In this document: positions 1 to 13,100 of the stretch, one piece after another
Layout of the letters: every line of letters begins with the position of its first letter
Position numbering within the stretch: position 1 is the first letter of the stretch
Assembly: GCF_022201045.2 (NCBI RefSeq)
Contig: NC_068558.1
Location: forward strand, 49,145,501-49,209,500
From: Citrus sinensis
Lineage: Eukaryota > Streptophyta > Magnoliopsida > Sapindales > Rutaceae
DNA length: 64,000 nucleotides
Reading direction: 5' to 3'
Made by a program: the position numbers and the translations under genes
The notes under the pieces: generated by a model
Seen by the model: the letters and a program-made list of their open reading frames with translations, nothing else
What the model was told of the DNA's origin: nothing
Databases searched by the model: none

Positions 1-1411
1 ATCTATTTCTTTGTACTGCGACAGTGAAGCTACATTGTCTAGAGCTTATAATAAAGTGTATAATGGAAAGTCTAGACATATTAACTTAAGACATGAATAT
101 GTGAAACAATTAATAGCAGATGGTGTTATTAATATTGTTTATGTTAGGACTAATAAGAACCTAGCAGATCCTTTAACAAAAGGTCTTTCAAGAGACTTAG
201 TTAAGGATACATCTTATGGAATGGGATTGAAACCTTTATATAATAAAGTCACCAACGACGGTAACCCAACTATGTAGTAGTTATACCGCTACTCCATATT
301 TAAATGGGTAATAACAAGTTGTTGTTATGTGACTGGTTTGACACTGAGTAATAAATAATCCCATTCGAGATATTCGGTGCAAATAGCTACGAGGTTGAGG
401 TTGAGTATTTACTCTTAATGAAGTTCAAGTCTTTTAGTAGCTAAAGACATGATTTGAAACTTCACCTAAGTGAACATAAGAAATGGTGCCGTTTCTAACA
501 AGGTCATGGTTTAATCTTGTAAATGTTCATGAATCTAAGATAGAGCACAAGGCCGGAATAGTGCTAACTATTGGAACACAACTTTGAAATCTGGGATAGC
601 TTATATGTGATGTATCTCCGGTATTTACTTAAGAGACAAAGTTTAATGCTTAGCACACTATTGTCTTGTAAATGCTTTGAAATACACTCACTAATTAAAG
701 GTTAAAATCGAAAGATACCTTTTGTATGTATAAGTTTATCATTAATAAATCTGAAAAATATTACAATCTAGTGGGGATTGTAAGAGAGATTGTAACATCT
801 TTCAAGTTTGTTTGGTTTGATATTCTGGACGAAAACGGGTTGCCGTTTATTGAGAAAACGGCTAACCGTTTAAGTCCAGAGAGCATGTTTTTTGTTCTGG
901 AATAAACGGCTCACCGTTTATGGTGAAAACGGCTTACCGTTTAAGTCCAGAGAGCATGTTTTATGTCCTAGAATAAACGGCTCACCGTTTATTGAGAAAA
1001 CGGCTAACCGTTTATTTCCAGAAAGTTGTCAATTGGAAAACGGTTAGCAAGATTGAAAAGATTTCAATTGTAAATTGATGCATTTTCAAACCAAAAGAGT
1101 TTTTTCGAAGAAGTACCATTTCTAATGGTTGTATTCTTTCAAATAAACATCTTATTCATAAAAAGAAAGACATACAATAAGATTAGAAATCAGATTTTGA
1201 AGATTTCATGCTTGTTCTGGAAATACAATCTTATTTGCTAAAGATTGTATTCAGGATTTGATATATCTTAGGGGTAATTTGCCATTAAAACTCAATAGCA
1301 AACCAAGATTGGTGAGGGCAAATAAAACCTTAAAGGAAAGTGTGTAAACACGTCTCAAATCCTAAGAAATTTCATTGTTCTTTGCCTCCATATTCTCATA
1401 ATTTACCAACA
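1..1411 (+). mobile_element. Ty1/Copia LTR retrotransposon, 3' part only
   Basis: The first 277 bases encode the C-terminal end of a Copia reverse-transcriptase-linked RNase H, with the typical RHINLRHEYVKQLI and NLADPLTKGL blocks. An untranslated stretch follows to about 778, then a purine-rich tract (GTGGGGATT) directly before a TG that opens the 3' LTR. The LTR probably runs from 779 to about 1411, ending in CAACA, roughly 633 bp. The rest of the element lies upstream of the window, so its completeness, its target duplication and its age from paired LTRs cannot be judged. Orientation is plus. The family is known from plants generally; the exact lineage is not assigned. Confidence 0.85.
779..1411 (+). 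repeat. Copia 3' LTR with internal palindromic repeats
   Basis: The LTR starts with TGTAAGAG next to the polypurine tract; its end near 1411 is my best estimate because the partner LTR is outside the window. Between 838 and 1040 it holds six near-identical palindromic blocks of the form AAACGGCTMACCGTTT, joined by repeated spacers that include AGTCCAGAGAGCATG. Such subrepeats in an LTR promoter region may be protein-binding sites, but that is inference. Confidence 0.6.
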
Positions 1412-1935
1412 GATTTCTCCTTTCAAAGAAAGTTTACTTCATGTTTATTGAGAGTAGTGTATATTGTTAAAAAAAAAAAATTGAATGTCTTCTTATAGGT
1501 AATACTGTAATACTACAATTTTAGAATGATGTTCTCTTCTTTCAATTTTTATTTTTGATTTTTTCAATTCAATAAATATTAAATTTGGGTGAAATGTCTG
1601 CATGAGTGTAAAGTTTGTAAAACAAAATAAAGATAATAAATTAAATTTATTGAGGATTAATTTTAGTTTTTGAAAGAAAGTGAAAGTAAACAATCAATTT
1701 TTAAAAATTTATTGTTCACAGGATAGTTTAGAATGCATCAAATATGACAATGTGGGATAAGGCCAAAGCATCGATATAACAAATGAATAAGTAAAACAAA
1801 AACGTAAAGCTTTATTTATTTGTCGGAGCAACATTGTCTGTCAAATGTCTCAAAGGAGCATTCATAAACAAACAATGCTTGGCATTTAGTCTTTTATTGG
1901 ATACATTACGATAAAACAGCAAATCAAAATCATTT
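1412..1935. other. AT-rich intergenic DNA
   Basis: This stretch between the Copia LTR and SDR copy 1 is AT-rich with an A10 run near 1470. I see no exon, RNA gene or repeat pair in it. It may contain the 3' untranslated region of SDR copy 1. Confidence 0.6.
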
Positions 1936-4102
1936 TCATAAATAGAGAGAGAGAGATGTGTCGTTTTCAATCAAGAATACACATTTTGAAGGACCTCCTT
2001 TGGGCAGCAGAACTAACCACACTAGACTTTCAGCACCTTCTTCAACGGTTAATACGCCGTTGTTGTGGTTTAAATCTGTTTTGACATAGCCAGGGCAAAT
2101 ACTATTGATGCAAATTTTTGTGAATTTTTTCGCCAGGATCCTTGTGTAGGCATTAGTTGCTGCTTTTGATATTACGTAAGCGGCGTCTTGGGTTTCAGGT
2201 GTAAAATCATTTAGATACTCCTTCGGCACCTCATCCAATCACTCAACACTCCTTTGGCCCATTCATTTGTTATATTCTGAAACAAGATGATGAGATGAGA
2301 ACCGGGAAATTAAATTTTAATCAACATGAAAAATTGAGACAGGGAAAATGGTTAATATTTTAGTCAGGGTGCAAGTTAGGTTCCCGCTTAAACTCGCTTC
2401 CAGTTCAATTCAGATGAATTTCAAAATAAAGCAGCACTTATCATCCACAATTAACTAGATAATTATTCCCGGAAAAAGGGCTTTTAGAAGTGTGTTTTAC
2501 CTTTAACTTTCCCATGGAAGAGGAAGCATTAACAATTCTGGGTGAATCTGATAACTGGAGGAGGGGAATAAGTGCTTCACACATTCTTTTGTTACCATAG
2601 TAGTTTGTTTGAATGCACTTTTCAGCTAACTCATAAGTTTGAGTTAACATTTTATACCAGTTGTCCGGCAAACCACCCTGTATAATCAAAATAAAACTTG
2701 ATATAGTCATGAGATGAAAGGGACAGGTATTACATGCAATGAGCTCTTATTCTAGCCAACACAAAAAGCAAACAATACTGTAAGTAAATTCTATGGATCT
2801 TCACAATGTTGTTCACTTTGATGTTTGAACCTCCATTCAGCTCTCGATTGATAGAGATGAAATTATCATCTATCTACGATTTGAGGTGCTGTGACTTTTA
2901 ATCATCGGTTATTTCAAATTTTACGATTTGAGGAAAAGTGATTTTATGATAAACAATAGTAGTTAAGTAAAAGCTATTCCACTTTCTAAAAATATTAAAT
3001 AGATGTTCAGTAAACAAATATAAGGTAAAAATCAGATTGATTTGAAAGTGTTTACTATACACTCTAGCCGTTTTACTTTCAAATACTACGCTGCAACACA
3101 ACAGTTACAAACACGCTAGGCCTTTAGATGGAATCACCAGATTGCTATCTATTTTGCCTAAAGCGGTATCTAATTCCTAATCTTAATTCATCCCTCAATT
3201 CAAAGCAATGGGGGTAAAAAAAAATAATAATAATAAATTGCATGTACGAAAGTACCTCAACAATTCCTACAAAATTATCACCTTCCATGTTGAATCCACC
3301 AATCCCTGCATTGTTTACCTGCCAAGAAGTCCAACATTTATAATAAATCAGTTTACATATAGACCGAAAAGAAGTTATTTGACCAGGAAAACTAACATAT
3401 TCTTGTAGAATTCAGGAGAAATGCGTTCCGGATTGCCCTAATATCACTTGTTATAGTTTGGAGACTCGTCATTGACCCACAAAACTAACTCAATCAGTTG
3501 ATACTATTTGCCAACCTTATTGAGCCCTGGAATCCACTTGATTTCAATCTAAACAAGACCGTAATACTTATGCGACAGCATCTTAATTTGATCATCAGAA
3601 TCGATTCTACAATTGTGATGCTCTGGATACTCTACAATCCACAATCTGCCTACTAAATGAGTCCATAAGAACATTTTCAAGATTTATGGTGTTATGCGAA
3701 CATTTCAAGAAACTGATATTGGATAAATCATACCAGAATATCAAGCTTCCCAAACTGACTACTGACGAAATGAACTAGAGAGTCAACGCTAGCGGGGTCT
3801 GTCACATCAAGCAGATGAAAGATCACATTGTCACAGCCAGAGTTTTTGAGTTTTTCAACAGCTGCAAGACCCCTCTTCTCATCTCTAGCAGTTAAGGCCA
3901 CAGTGACTCCATGGAAGCTAATTGCCTCACAATTTCAAACCCAATTCCCTTGTTTGCTCCTGTAACAACTGCATGCCTGCTGAGAAATTTCATATTGAAA
4001 AAAAAAAAAAAACAGAGAGAGAGAGTCCGAAAGGAAGTAAAAACAAAAAATGAAAGAAGAAGAGGAAGGGGGAATAATGTACTTGGTTGTTGCTTCTCCC
4101 AT
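1936..4102 (-). pseudogene. SDR tandem copy 1, classical short-chain dehydrogenase pseudogene
   Basis: All five exons of the local SDR gene model are recognisable on the minus strand: 4102-4083 (MGEATTK), 3976-3734 (TGANKGIG cofactor loop), 3318-3256 (VNNAGI), 2677-2501 and 2276-1936. Two changes break the frame. Exon 2 is 243 bp, against 244 in both sister copies, with one C missing after codon RQLAS. Exon 5 lacks about 25 bp after VLSD, where the sisters read AENLTEER. The C-terminal end also differs (GGPSKCVF and a new tail). Splice sites remain good (GT donors, AG acceptors), so decay looks fairly recent. An assembly error could mimic the 1-bp loss but hardly the 25-bp one. Confidence 0.85.
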
Positions 4103-4480
4103 CGAATAATGTACTTGGTTGCTCCTTTTCATGGCTAGAAGAATACTCCCTTCAGATGTATATGTATTGCGCAATCTCCATCATGGATCTCCAGGAAAGT
4201 AAAATAATATTATTCTGATATTTTTGTTCACATCGTTTCACGTGGTGAGATCATGAATAATTATGTTGCTTTCGTTTTCTTCGAAGACAATTAATTACAC
4301 CTTTGTTTAAAAATAATGGCAAGGAAGGAAGCTGCACTCAAGTATTTGGATGAGTCCATTCATCTATTACTTTTAACAAAGGGTTCAATTGCATAAGATG
4401 ATATTTCACTTATTCAAATTCAACATCAAAAGATATGTAAATTCAACATCGGTATGCAGTGATCGATGAATCATTTTCAA

Positions 4481-6025
4481 TCAAAAAAGGGTCTCTTCTT
4501 TCCGTGAAAAGAATAGACCAGAAGGACCGCCCTTGTGCAGCAGAGCCAACCAAACTGGAGATTCGGCACCTTCTTCTACAGTTAATCTACCAGCGTTGTA
4601 GGTCATTTCTGTTTTAACATAGCCAGGGCAAACACAATTGATGCAAAAATTTGGGTACTTCTTGGCCAGGATCCTTGTGTAGGCATTCATAGCTGCTTTT
4701 GATAGTATGTAAGCAGCTGCATTAGCAGGCCATCCTTTAGTTTCCGGTGAACCCTCTTTGTAATCATTTAGATACTGGCTCAATACCTCATCCACTCTTT
4801 CTTCTGTGAGGTTCTCAGCATCACTAAACACTCCTTTGGCCCATTCATGTGTTACATACTGAAAGAAAATGATGAGAAACAGAAATTTCAACCTTCATGA
4901 TTCCAATGAACTTAATCATAATTAAAATTTGAGACAAGGAGTACTCCAATATCGATCTACAGGTAATTATAAGGGAATATCAGATGCAGTGGAAGCAAAA
5001 TTTAGCGGCCAAATTGGGCTTAATTACTACCTGAATGTCAACTAGTTCAATTTTATAAAGGGCTGTAAAACTGTTTTACCATCAACTTTCCCAAGGAAGA
5101 GGATACATTAACAATTCTTGCTGAATCGGATAACTGGAGGAGAGGAATGAGTGCTTCACACATTCTTTTGGCCCCCAAGTAGTTTGTTTGCAGGCACTTT
5201 TCAGCTGACTCATAAGTTTGAGTCATTTTTCCTCTTGCAACACCTTCCTGCATCATTGAGGCCACAATAAAATTAAAAAAAAAAAAGATCGTTGTGCCGT
5301 GGTTCATCTGTAATATAATAAATCTTCCTAACCTATAGTTGATTAGATAGAAGGAAAGGGTCTTATATTTGGTAAATTTTGAGCCAGACTGGCGCCCATG
5401 TTGTTCACTTTTTAGTAATCCCATCTAGTTTTAAACTCAGCTGCCTCAGATTACGGCAATGAAAAAAAGCTCTTATTCAAAAGTACCTCAATAAAACCTG
5501 ACAAAGTATCAGCATCCGAACTGATTCCAGTAATCCCTGCATTATTTACCTGCCAAGAAATCCAACTAATTATCACTCAGTTGTATTATCGGCCAAACTA
5601 GTTGCGTCAACAGAAAAAACTGATTCTCAATCATACCAAAATATCAAGCTTTCCAAAATGACTTCGAATGAAATCAGCTACAGAGTGAATAGCAGCAGGG
5701 TCTGCAACATCAAGCTGATGAAAGATCACATTATCAAAGCCAGAGTGTTTGAGTTTTTCAACAGCTTCAAGACCCCCCTTCTCATCTCTGGCTGTTAGTA
5801 CCGTAATGACCCCATTTAAAGCCAATTGCCTCACTACTTCATACCCAATTCCCTTATTTGCTCCTGTAACAACTGCATACCTGAATATAGAATATAGTGT
5901 GCCAAGATGGAATAAGAGTGTATGGTGAGTTTATTTATTGATTGTTATGATGCTTTATTACTTATGGTGCTTTATGAGGTGCGGGGCTTAAAATTAAGAT
6001 ATTACCTCTTAGCTGTTTCTGCCAT
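4481..6025 (-). CDS. SDR tandem copy 2, neomenthol dehydrogenase/salutaridine reductase-like
   Basis: Five exons: 6025-6006, 5880-5637, 5549-5487, 5247-5080 and 4858-4481, giving 290 aa with GT/AG borders throughout. The protein starts MAETAKR and then has the NADP-binding loop TGANKGIG, the VNNAGI structural motif, the catalytic Ser in IVNVSSS, and the Tyr/Lys pair in YILSKAA. This is the layout of classical SDR carbonyl reductases such as plant (+)-neomenthol dehydrogenase and salutaridine reductase, cytosolic NADPH enzymes that reduce ketones or aldehydes of specialised metabolites. The actual substrate cannot be read from sequence. The ATG was chosen because sister copies share it and the exon-1 donor. 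It is one of a head-to-tail array on the minus strand and the only copy with a compact, undisturbed structure. Confidence 0.92.
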
Positions 6026-6600
6026 TGAGGACGAAGTGTGGAGCACAACCGAGAGTCCTAGACATCACATATTGGAAGTGCGAACTCAAAGGAAAGTCAG
6101 GTAACAAATTGCACCTTGCCACGTGTTCTAAAACGAAGAAAGTTGCCAATTTGATATTAATATCTCAGTTACTTGAAGACAAAAAAAGAACGTAAACTCG
6201 TGCGGCTGTTAACAAGGCGGCTAAGCAGTACGTGGAAAAATTAATCAAATGGCGTGGCATGCAATGCACCACAAATTTCCAATGGAAAATGAGATTCTTG
6301 CGTGAGTGTTGTGGTCCAGTGAGACGAGTGTGTGTGTGTGTGGTCTGCACTTGCGTTTGAGCAAGACGAGTGTGTGTTGTTAAGCTACAATAACTTCTTT
6401 TATAGTTATATGTGGTCCTAAATGGTGTGAGCATATCGGTCTTGATTTCCAATCTCTGTACACCTGATAAATACAATTCCGTGGACTGGTCTTCCATTTC
6501 TTAAAAAAATTATTATTCTCTAAAAAAATCATTTGCTGTTCTTTTGAGGGTTCAGTACAGAACAAAAGATCAAAAAAGACATTCAAAAGCAGGACATTTC
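6026..6600. promoter_or_regulatory. Upstream region of SDR copy 2
   Basis: About 575 bp lie between the copy 2 start and the decayed SDR exon. The stretch has a short (GT)n run near 6331-6342 and repeats of ACGAGTGTGTGT. It should hold the promoter of copy 2, but I could not place a convincing TATA box. No coding potential seen. Confidence 0.4.
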
Positions 6601-6619
6601 ATTTCGACCAGAAAAAATA

Positions 6620-7010
6620 ATAATCATAAAAAGTCCAGACTGTCCTCCGTGACTCCATGAGGCGTTAGATAGGACCCGCCATCCTTTATCTTGTTTAATC
6701 TCCGCATTCTTATCCTTTCTTTAAGCTGGCTGGTTTTCATATTCAAAAAGTGAGCTAATTTAACAGGACATTTGACCTCTTCTGCAGCAGCTACGAGGCC
6801 AGCAACGCAAGTTATATCAGTTTTCACTAAACACAATTCATCAAGAAAACTGGGTCGTTGTAACTTGTGTGTCTGGCCGTAATCCTTGTTTAGGCATTCA
6901 AAGCTGCTTTTGAGTTTGACACAATGTGGGCAGATTGATGCGTAGGCCAGCCTTCTTTGTCAGGCAATCCCTCTGACAAAACTTGTTCAAAAAGTCATTA
7001 ATATATTATA
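6620..7010 (-). pseudogene. Decayed SDR exon 5 relic
   Basis: Read on the minus strand, this segment matches the last exon of the neighbouring SDR genes in pieces: PDKEGWPTHQSAHIVSNSKA corresponds to the KGWP...AAYILSKAA stretch, then LVKTDITCVAGLVAAAEE corresponds to YVKTDMTYN...LTAEEGAE. The catalytic Tyr is absent, in-frame stops occur and no upstream exons are found beside it. It is best read as the remnant of a further tandem copy, older than copy 1, lost between copies 2 and 3. Confidence 0.7.
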
Positions 7011-7110
7011 CAACAGTGGCATTTAGCAAACAAAAAGATGCTACTTGATAGTCCTATTACATACGGAAAAACAGCATTCAATTTCATAAATGGAGAGACA
7101 TGTATCGTTT

Positions 7111-10100
7111 TCAATCAAAAGAGGTCTCTTCTTTCTGTGAAAAAAATAGACCAGAAGGACCACCCTTGGGCAGCAGGGCTAACCACACAGGAGTTTCAGC
7201 ACCTTCTTCAGCAGTTAATTTGCCAGTGTTGTAGGTCATATCTGTTTTGACATAACCAGGGCAAACACAATTGATGCAAAAATTTGGGTACTTCTTGGCC
7301 AGGATCCTTGTGTAGGCATTTATTGCTGCTTTAGATAGTATGTAAGCAGCCGCTTTAGCAGGCCATCCTTTAGTTTCCAGTGAACCCTCTTTGTAATCAT
7401 TTAGATACTGGCTCAAAACCTCATCAACTCTTTCTTCTGTAAGGTTCTCGACATCACTAAACACTCCTTTGGCCCATTCATTTGAGACAGTCTGAGACAC
7501 AACAATAAAAACCAGAAGTTTTTTTAACTTGATTCCAGAAAGTAATTACAATAAAATGGAGTGTTAGCATGTGACCCTCTGTTTAGGAGAAATACGTCGA
7601 CGAGACCAGGCATAGTAAGCGGATATCTGATGGCAGAGTTCTGCGAACCGGTATGTCCCGTAAAAGCCTGGTGCGCGGGGGAACAGGAACAGAAATATCC
7701 TGCTCACCCACGAGCACGTCATCCACGAGGCCAATTTCCTGTAAGAGGCATAAGGCCATTCCGGCTAGAGGTCGAGAGGCGAGGAGACCCGGTCGACGGC
7801 AGTCGGCAAGACGGGCTCCCCAGCCCGAGAATCTAGGTACGACAGCCACGCTTTTCCCAGAACCGTGGCGTAACACGCAAGATCTCACAGAACCACGACA
7901 GCCACGCTTTCCCCAGAACCGTGGCGTAACACGCAATATCTCACAGAACCACGACAGCCACGCTTTCCCCAGAACCGTGGCGTAACACGCAAGATCCCGC
8001 GTTTGCCCATAACGCAGCAGTCAGAGTCCCATACCGTCTCGAAAAAAGCGGAAGACTGGGATTCAGGGGAAGCCTATAAAAAGGTAGCCAACGAAGGTAA
8101 AAGGGTTAGCATTTTTTAGATTAAAAAAGAAATTCAAAAGAAGAGAAAACCACGAAAAAGCCATAAAATCTGTGGCGAGCGTTCCCGGAACCTTCATATC
8201 TGACTTGAGCGTCGGAGGGTTTGCGCCGGGAAAACAACCGGCGTACTCTGACTTGTCTGTGCGCGCAGGAACCTCTGGAGAAGAAGCCTTACGAGAAGAC
8301 CTTCTGGTCGTGAAGAAGTTGATCGGGCAGAAATCCTGGTCATAGAACGAGGAGAACCGGAATCCCGCATCAACAATTCCAACCCCAGTGGTTCGAGTGA
8401 CAGTTGATAACACAAACGTTGGTGACAGAATCTGGTCGGTCCAAGGGCGAGCAGATCTCCGCATCAACATTTTGGCGCCGTCTGTGGGGAACAGAGCAAA
8501 AAGCTTCTGTTGATAGCAAGGAGAGGGGTGAAGCAAGTGAAAAGCAATGGAGACATGAGGAAGTAGTGCACAAGGGGGTGATAGGAGGCTTAACGATTCC
8601 GTGACGCTGAGGGAGATAGTCAGTGAGGCACGGGAAAAAGTCATGTTCGACCGGATGGAACGGATGGAAAAGCAGATGGAAACCTTGACAACCATCCTGC
8701 ATGAGCTGCGGAGCGAGCGAGGGGTAACCCAAGAGGGAAGGGTGAGAGGCGGTGGAGTGGCACCAGGTCCCGATAGTGCGGGGAGAAGTCAAACCACCGG
8801 GAGATTCGGTGGTGAGAGGGGTAACGTACCTCTGCGGGGAGAATTTCGTAGAGAACGAGAGCAGTCCCCGGCAAGACAGACTAGTGACGAGGACGACGGG
8901 GTGGTGAATGCAGAGGAAACAGAGTTGAGGCAACACGTGCATGATGTAAAGCAAGAGCGGGATCAAGTTGCAGCACGTGACCCTGGTCGTGCAGTGCAGC
9001 TGGAGGAGGAAGTGTGCAGACTAGCGCAGATAATTAACGACATGCAAGGAAGGAACAGAGCCCCTGGTTGGAGGATAATGCTGGACGGAGAATCACCGCT
9101 CGCAGCAGAGATCATGAGGGCAGTTATTCCGAGAGATTTCCGCCTCCCAGACCTCAGATACTCGGGAAGAACTGATCCGCTGGTGCACATAGAGCGTTTC
9201 AACGACATAACCGGGGTACAAGGATTATCTCGATCCCAAAGGTGCAGGGTGTTCCCACTCTCCCTTGAGGGACGTGCACGAGAATGGTACAGGAAACTTC
9301 CTCGGGGCAGCATTAAAACCTTCGAGCAGATGTGCCAGGAATTCGCGGAGCAGTTTAGTGGGGCAATGGCACCGGAAGATGACATGATGGAGCTGAAAAG
9401 CATGAAACAGGGGGAGCAAGAAACCCTTCGGGAATTCATCAAGAGGTTTCATCGGGCTGTCCTCGACTTGGGGGCCTTCAACCACCCTCAGGCGTTAAGG
9501 GGATTGAAGGAATGGGTGAAGATAGGAAGGCTGTGGTACAATCTGAGAAGCCCAGCGATTCAAACGTATGCAGCCGCATACGAACAGGCTAAGAGAGACA
9601 TCGAGATTGAAGAGGAGAAGACTGCACGGATTAAGACAGACCAGTTAGAAGGGTTGGGGAGGAAAGAGAAGAAAGCATTACCGGGGAATGGGCCGATCAG
9701 GAGGAGGGACCACCAGGCCTCCGGTGGTGGAGCAGGAGGTCGGGTGACTGCTTACCAGCCTCATCAGAGGCCACCACAGTATCAGCGCAGCAGGGCGCAA
9801 CCTCCTCGTTCCCCAGCTAGGGAGCCTTGGAGAAGGCATGAGTCAGCATCTGGTGGTCTTCCCCACGATAGCAGAGCGAGTAGACCAGAAGTACTTCCAC
9901 CGCCCCCCACTCAGAGCGGGGCAAACAAAGAAAGAACAGTGCACCTGATCGACCAGAACCCGGACTATGGGCGGTACACTTCCTTGAAGATGTCCCTGGA
10001 TGAGGTGTACGAGGCCATAAAGGATCGAGGGCTGCTGCACCCCCCTACACCAATAACAAAGCTACCCAACATGAGGGATAGAGGACGTTATTGTAAGTTC

Positions 10101-13100
10101 CATGGCACTCATGGCCATACCACAGCAGAGTGTAGAGATCTCAAGACCCAGGTCGAAGATTTGGTGAGAAATCGGTACCTGGACGAGTTTATAGATGGGA
10201 CCTTCCCGATGGAGGCCACAACAGGTGAAGGGGAGCAGAGTGGTAGAAACTTGAGACGCGAGCAGCCCGCAGTAAGGATGATAACTGGGGGCCCGACATT
10301 GGCCGGAGATTCCAACAGATCGAGAAAAAATTATGCTAGGTACGCCATGACCAGTAAAGAGATACTCTTCAGCACCCCAGCAGCCAAACGAGCAAGAGTC
10401 AGGCAAGTGCCGATCATGTTGACGGATGAGGATGAGGAAGGGATTCTATACCCCCACGAGGATGCTCTAGTCATCAAGGCTACTGTCGCTAGCAAGGAGT
10501 TTGATCGGATACTGATTGATACGGGGAGCTCAGTTGATGTGTTATTTAAGTCAACCCTGGAAGAGATGGGAATAGCCGACCGGAAGTTGGAATACACCAA
10601 TACCTCCTTGAAGGGGTTCAGAGGAGGGAAGCTGGTCCCTCTGGGCGTGGTCGAGCTGCCTATCACAATTGGGAGCTCCCCGACAGAAAGAACAATGATA
10701 CTGGACTTTGTCGTAGTGGATGAAGAAAGTCCTTACCAGATGATCCTAGGTCGGCCATTTTTAAGGATGAGTAAAGCGGTGTTGTCCAACCATTATCTGG
10801 CTCTGAAGTACCGGGTGAATGGGGTAGTAGGAGTGGTACGAGGAGACCAGAGGATCGCAAGAAGCTGCTACTCCTCGGCAGCAAGGGAAGCAATGCAGAT
10901 AACATCCCTCGATACCCGAGTGGAAAATAAGAAGGGCAGACAAGAACCTGTAGAGGATCTGGAAACAGTAAGCCTGGGACCAGAGAACCCGGGAAAGACG
11001 ATCAGAATCGGGTCGAGACTCAAGGGAAAGCAAAAGCAGGAGTTGGTGAAATGCTTAGAGGCTCATGCTGATGTGTTTGCTTGGACACATGAAGACATGC
11101 CAGGGATTGACCCTGAGGTAGCATGTCATAAGCTGGCAATAAAGAAAGGTGCTCGGGCAGTAAGGCAGAAGAGGAGGTGCTTCAACCAGGAGAGGTATGA
11201 GGCTATAAATGGCGAGGTGGAGAAGCTCTTGAGAGCAGGGTTCATTCGGGAAGTCAATTACCCTGAGTGGATATCGAATGTGGTGTTGGTAAAGAAGGCA
11301 AACGGCAAGTGGAGGATGTGTGTGGATTTCACAGACCTCAATAAGGCGTGCCCAAAAGACAGCTTCCCTTTACCAAAGATCGATCAGCTAGTAGATTCAA
11401 CGGCTGGACATGGTCTGCTTAGCTTCATGGACGCATTCTCGGGATACAACCAGATCCCCATGTACGAGTAGGATGAGGAGAGTACGGCCTTCATCACTAA
11501 CCAAGGTTTGTTCTGTTACAGGGTAATGCCATTCGGTCTCAAAAATACTGGGGCCACCTATCAAAGGCTGGTGAACAAAGTCTTTAAGCCGTTGATTGGG
11601 AAAACCATGGAGGTGGACGTGGATGACATGATCACCAAGTCCAAAATCCCGAAGGAACATGTCAGACACCTCGAGGAGACATTCGAGCTTTTGAGAAAGT
11701 ATAAGATGAAGCTCAACCCGGAGAAGTGTGCTTTTGGGGTCGAGTCAGGGAAATTCCTTAGATTCATGGTGAGCCATAGGGGGATTGAAGCAAATCCCAA
11801 GAAAATCCAGGCGATTGTGCAAATGACGTCTCCTCGTAACCTGAAGGAGATGCAGAGCCTCACGGGGAGGTTGGCGGCGTTGAGCAGATTCATCTCCAAG
11901 GCTACAGATAAGTGTCAGCCATTCTTTCAAATGATAAGGAGGGGAAAGAAAACAGAATGGACCCCAGAATGCGAGGAAGCCTTCCGGAACTTGAAGCAAT
12001 ACTTGCAGCAAGCTCCGCTGCTGTCCATACCAAGGGATGGGGACAAGTTATATCTGTATTTGGCGACATCGGATCGGGCCGCCAGTTCTGTTCTGGTGAG
12101 AGAGGAAGAAGGAGTTCAGTATCCGATATACTACACCAGCAAGGCCCTGCTCGACGCTGAAACCAGATACCCGCCGTTGGAGAAATAGGCACTTGCCCTT
12201 GTGGTTGCTGCTCGGAAGTTGAGGCCATATTTTCAAGCATTCCCGGTCTCGGTAATAACAAACCAGCCATTGCGTCAAACTCTGCACAAGCCAGATGCCT
12301 CTGGTCGGCTCGTCAAGTGGGCTGTAGAGCTGAGCGAGTTCGACATAGAATATAAACCCCGCGCTGCGATAAAAGCCCAGGCAATGGCCGATTTCATAGC
12401 TGAATTCACAGAGCCCGAAGTACGCTTAGATCAACAAGATGCGGTAATAGGCAATTATGAAACTCAAGTATGGCAGGTGTCTGTGGATGGGTCATCAGGG
12501 GAGCGGGGTTCAGGAGCAGGGATTGTCTTGGAAGGCCCAGAGGGGGAGGAGGTTTCTTATGCTGTAAAGTTGGAATTTGCAGCCACGAATAACCAGGCAG
12601 AGTATGAAGCCTTGATAGCAGGTTTGGAATTGGCTAAGGCCGTGAAAGCAGACAGAGTTAAGATCAGAACTGATTCCCAGCTGGTTGCGAATCATGTCAG
12701 TGAAAGATTCCAACCAAGAGAGGAGAAGATGGAGCAGTACCTGAAGATAGTCAGGCAGATGATGGGGAAGTTCGAAGCAGTGGAGGTGATACAAATCCCC
12801 AGGGAGTAGAATAGTCGAGCAGACATTTTGGCTAGGATGGCAGCAGTAGCCGACCCAAAAATGCCAAAGTCAGTCCCTCTAGAGGTGAAGTCCAGCCCAA
12901 GTATCGATCGGAACTTGGGGGTGTTGCGGATAGAACAAAAATGCTCTTGGAGGGACCCGATAGTCTCATACCTTAGAGACGGGGTATTACCACCAGATAA
13001 GCTGCGAGCTCGCAAGATTAGAGCCCAGGCCTCAAGATACACGATGATTGATGGGGTACTGTATCGGCGAGGATATACACTACCGTTCCTTCGGTGTTTG

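Noticed and set aside
7583-8415. Open frames of 73-117 codons inside the 5' LTR (and the same in the 3' LTR)
   Set aside because: They occur on both strands in overlapping positions, arise from the GC-rich LTR and its 56-bp subrepeats, and match no protein I know.
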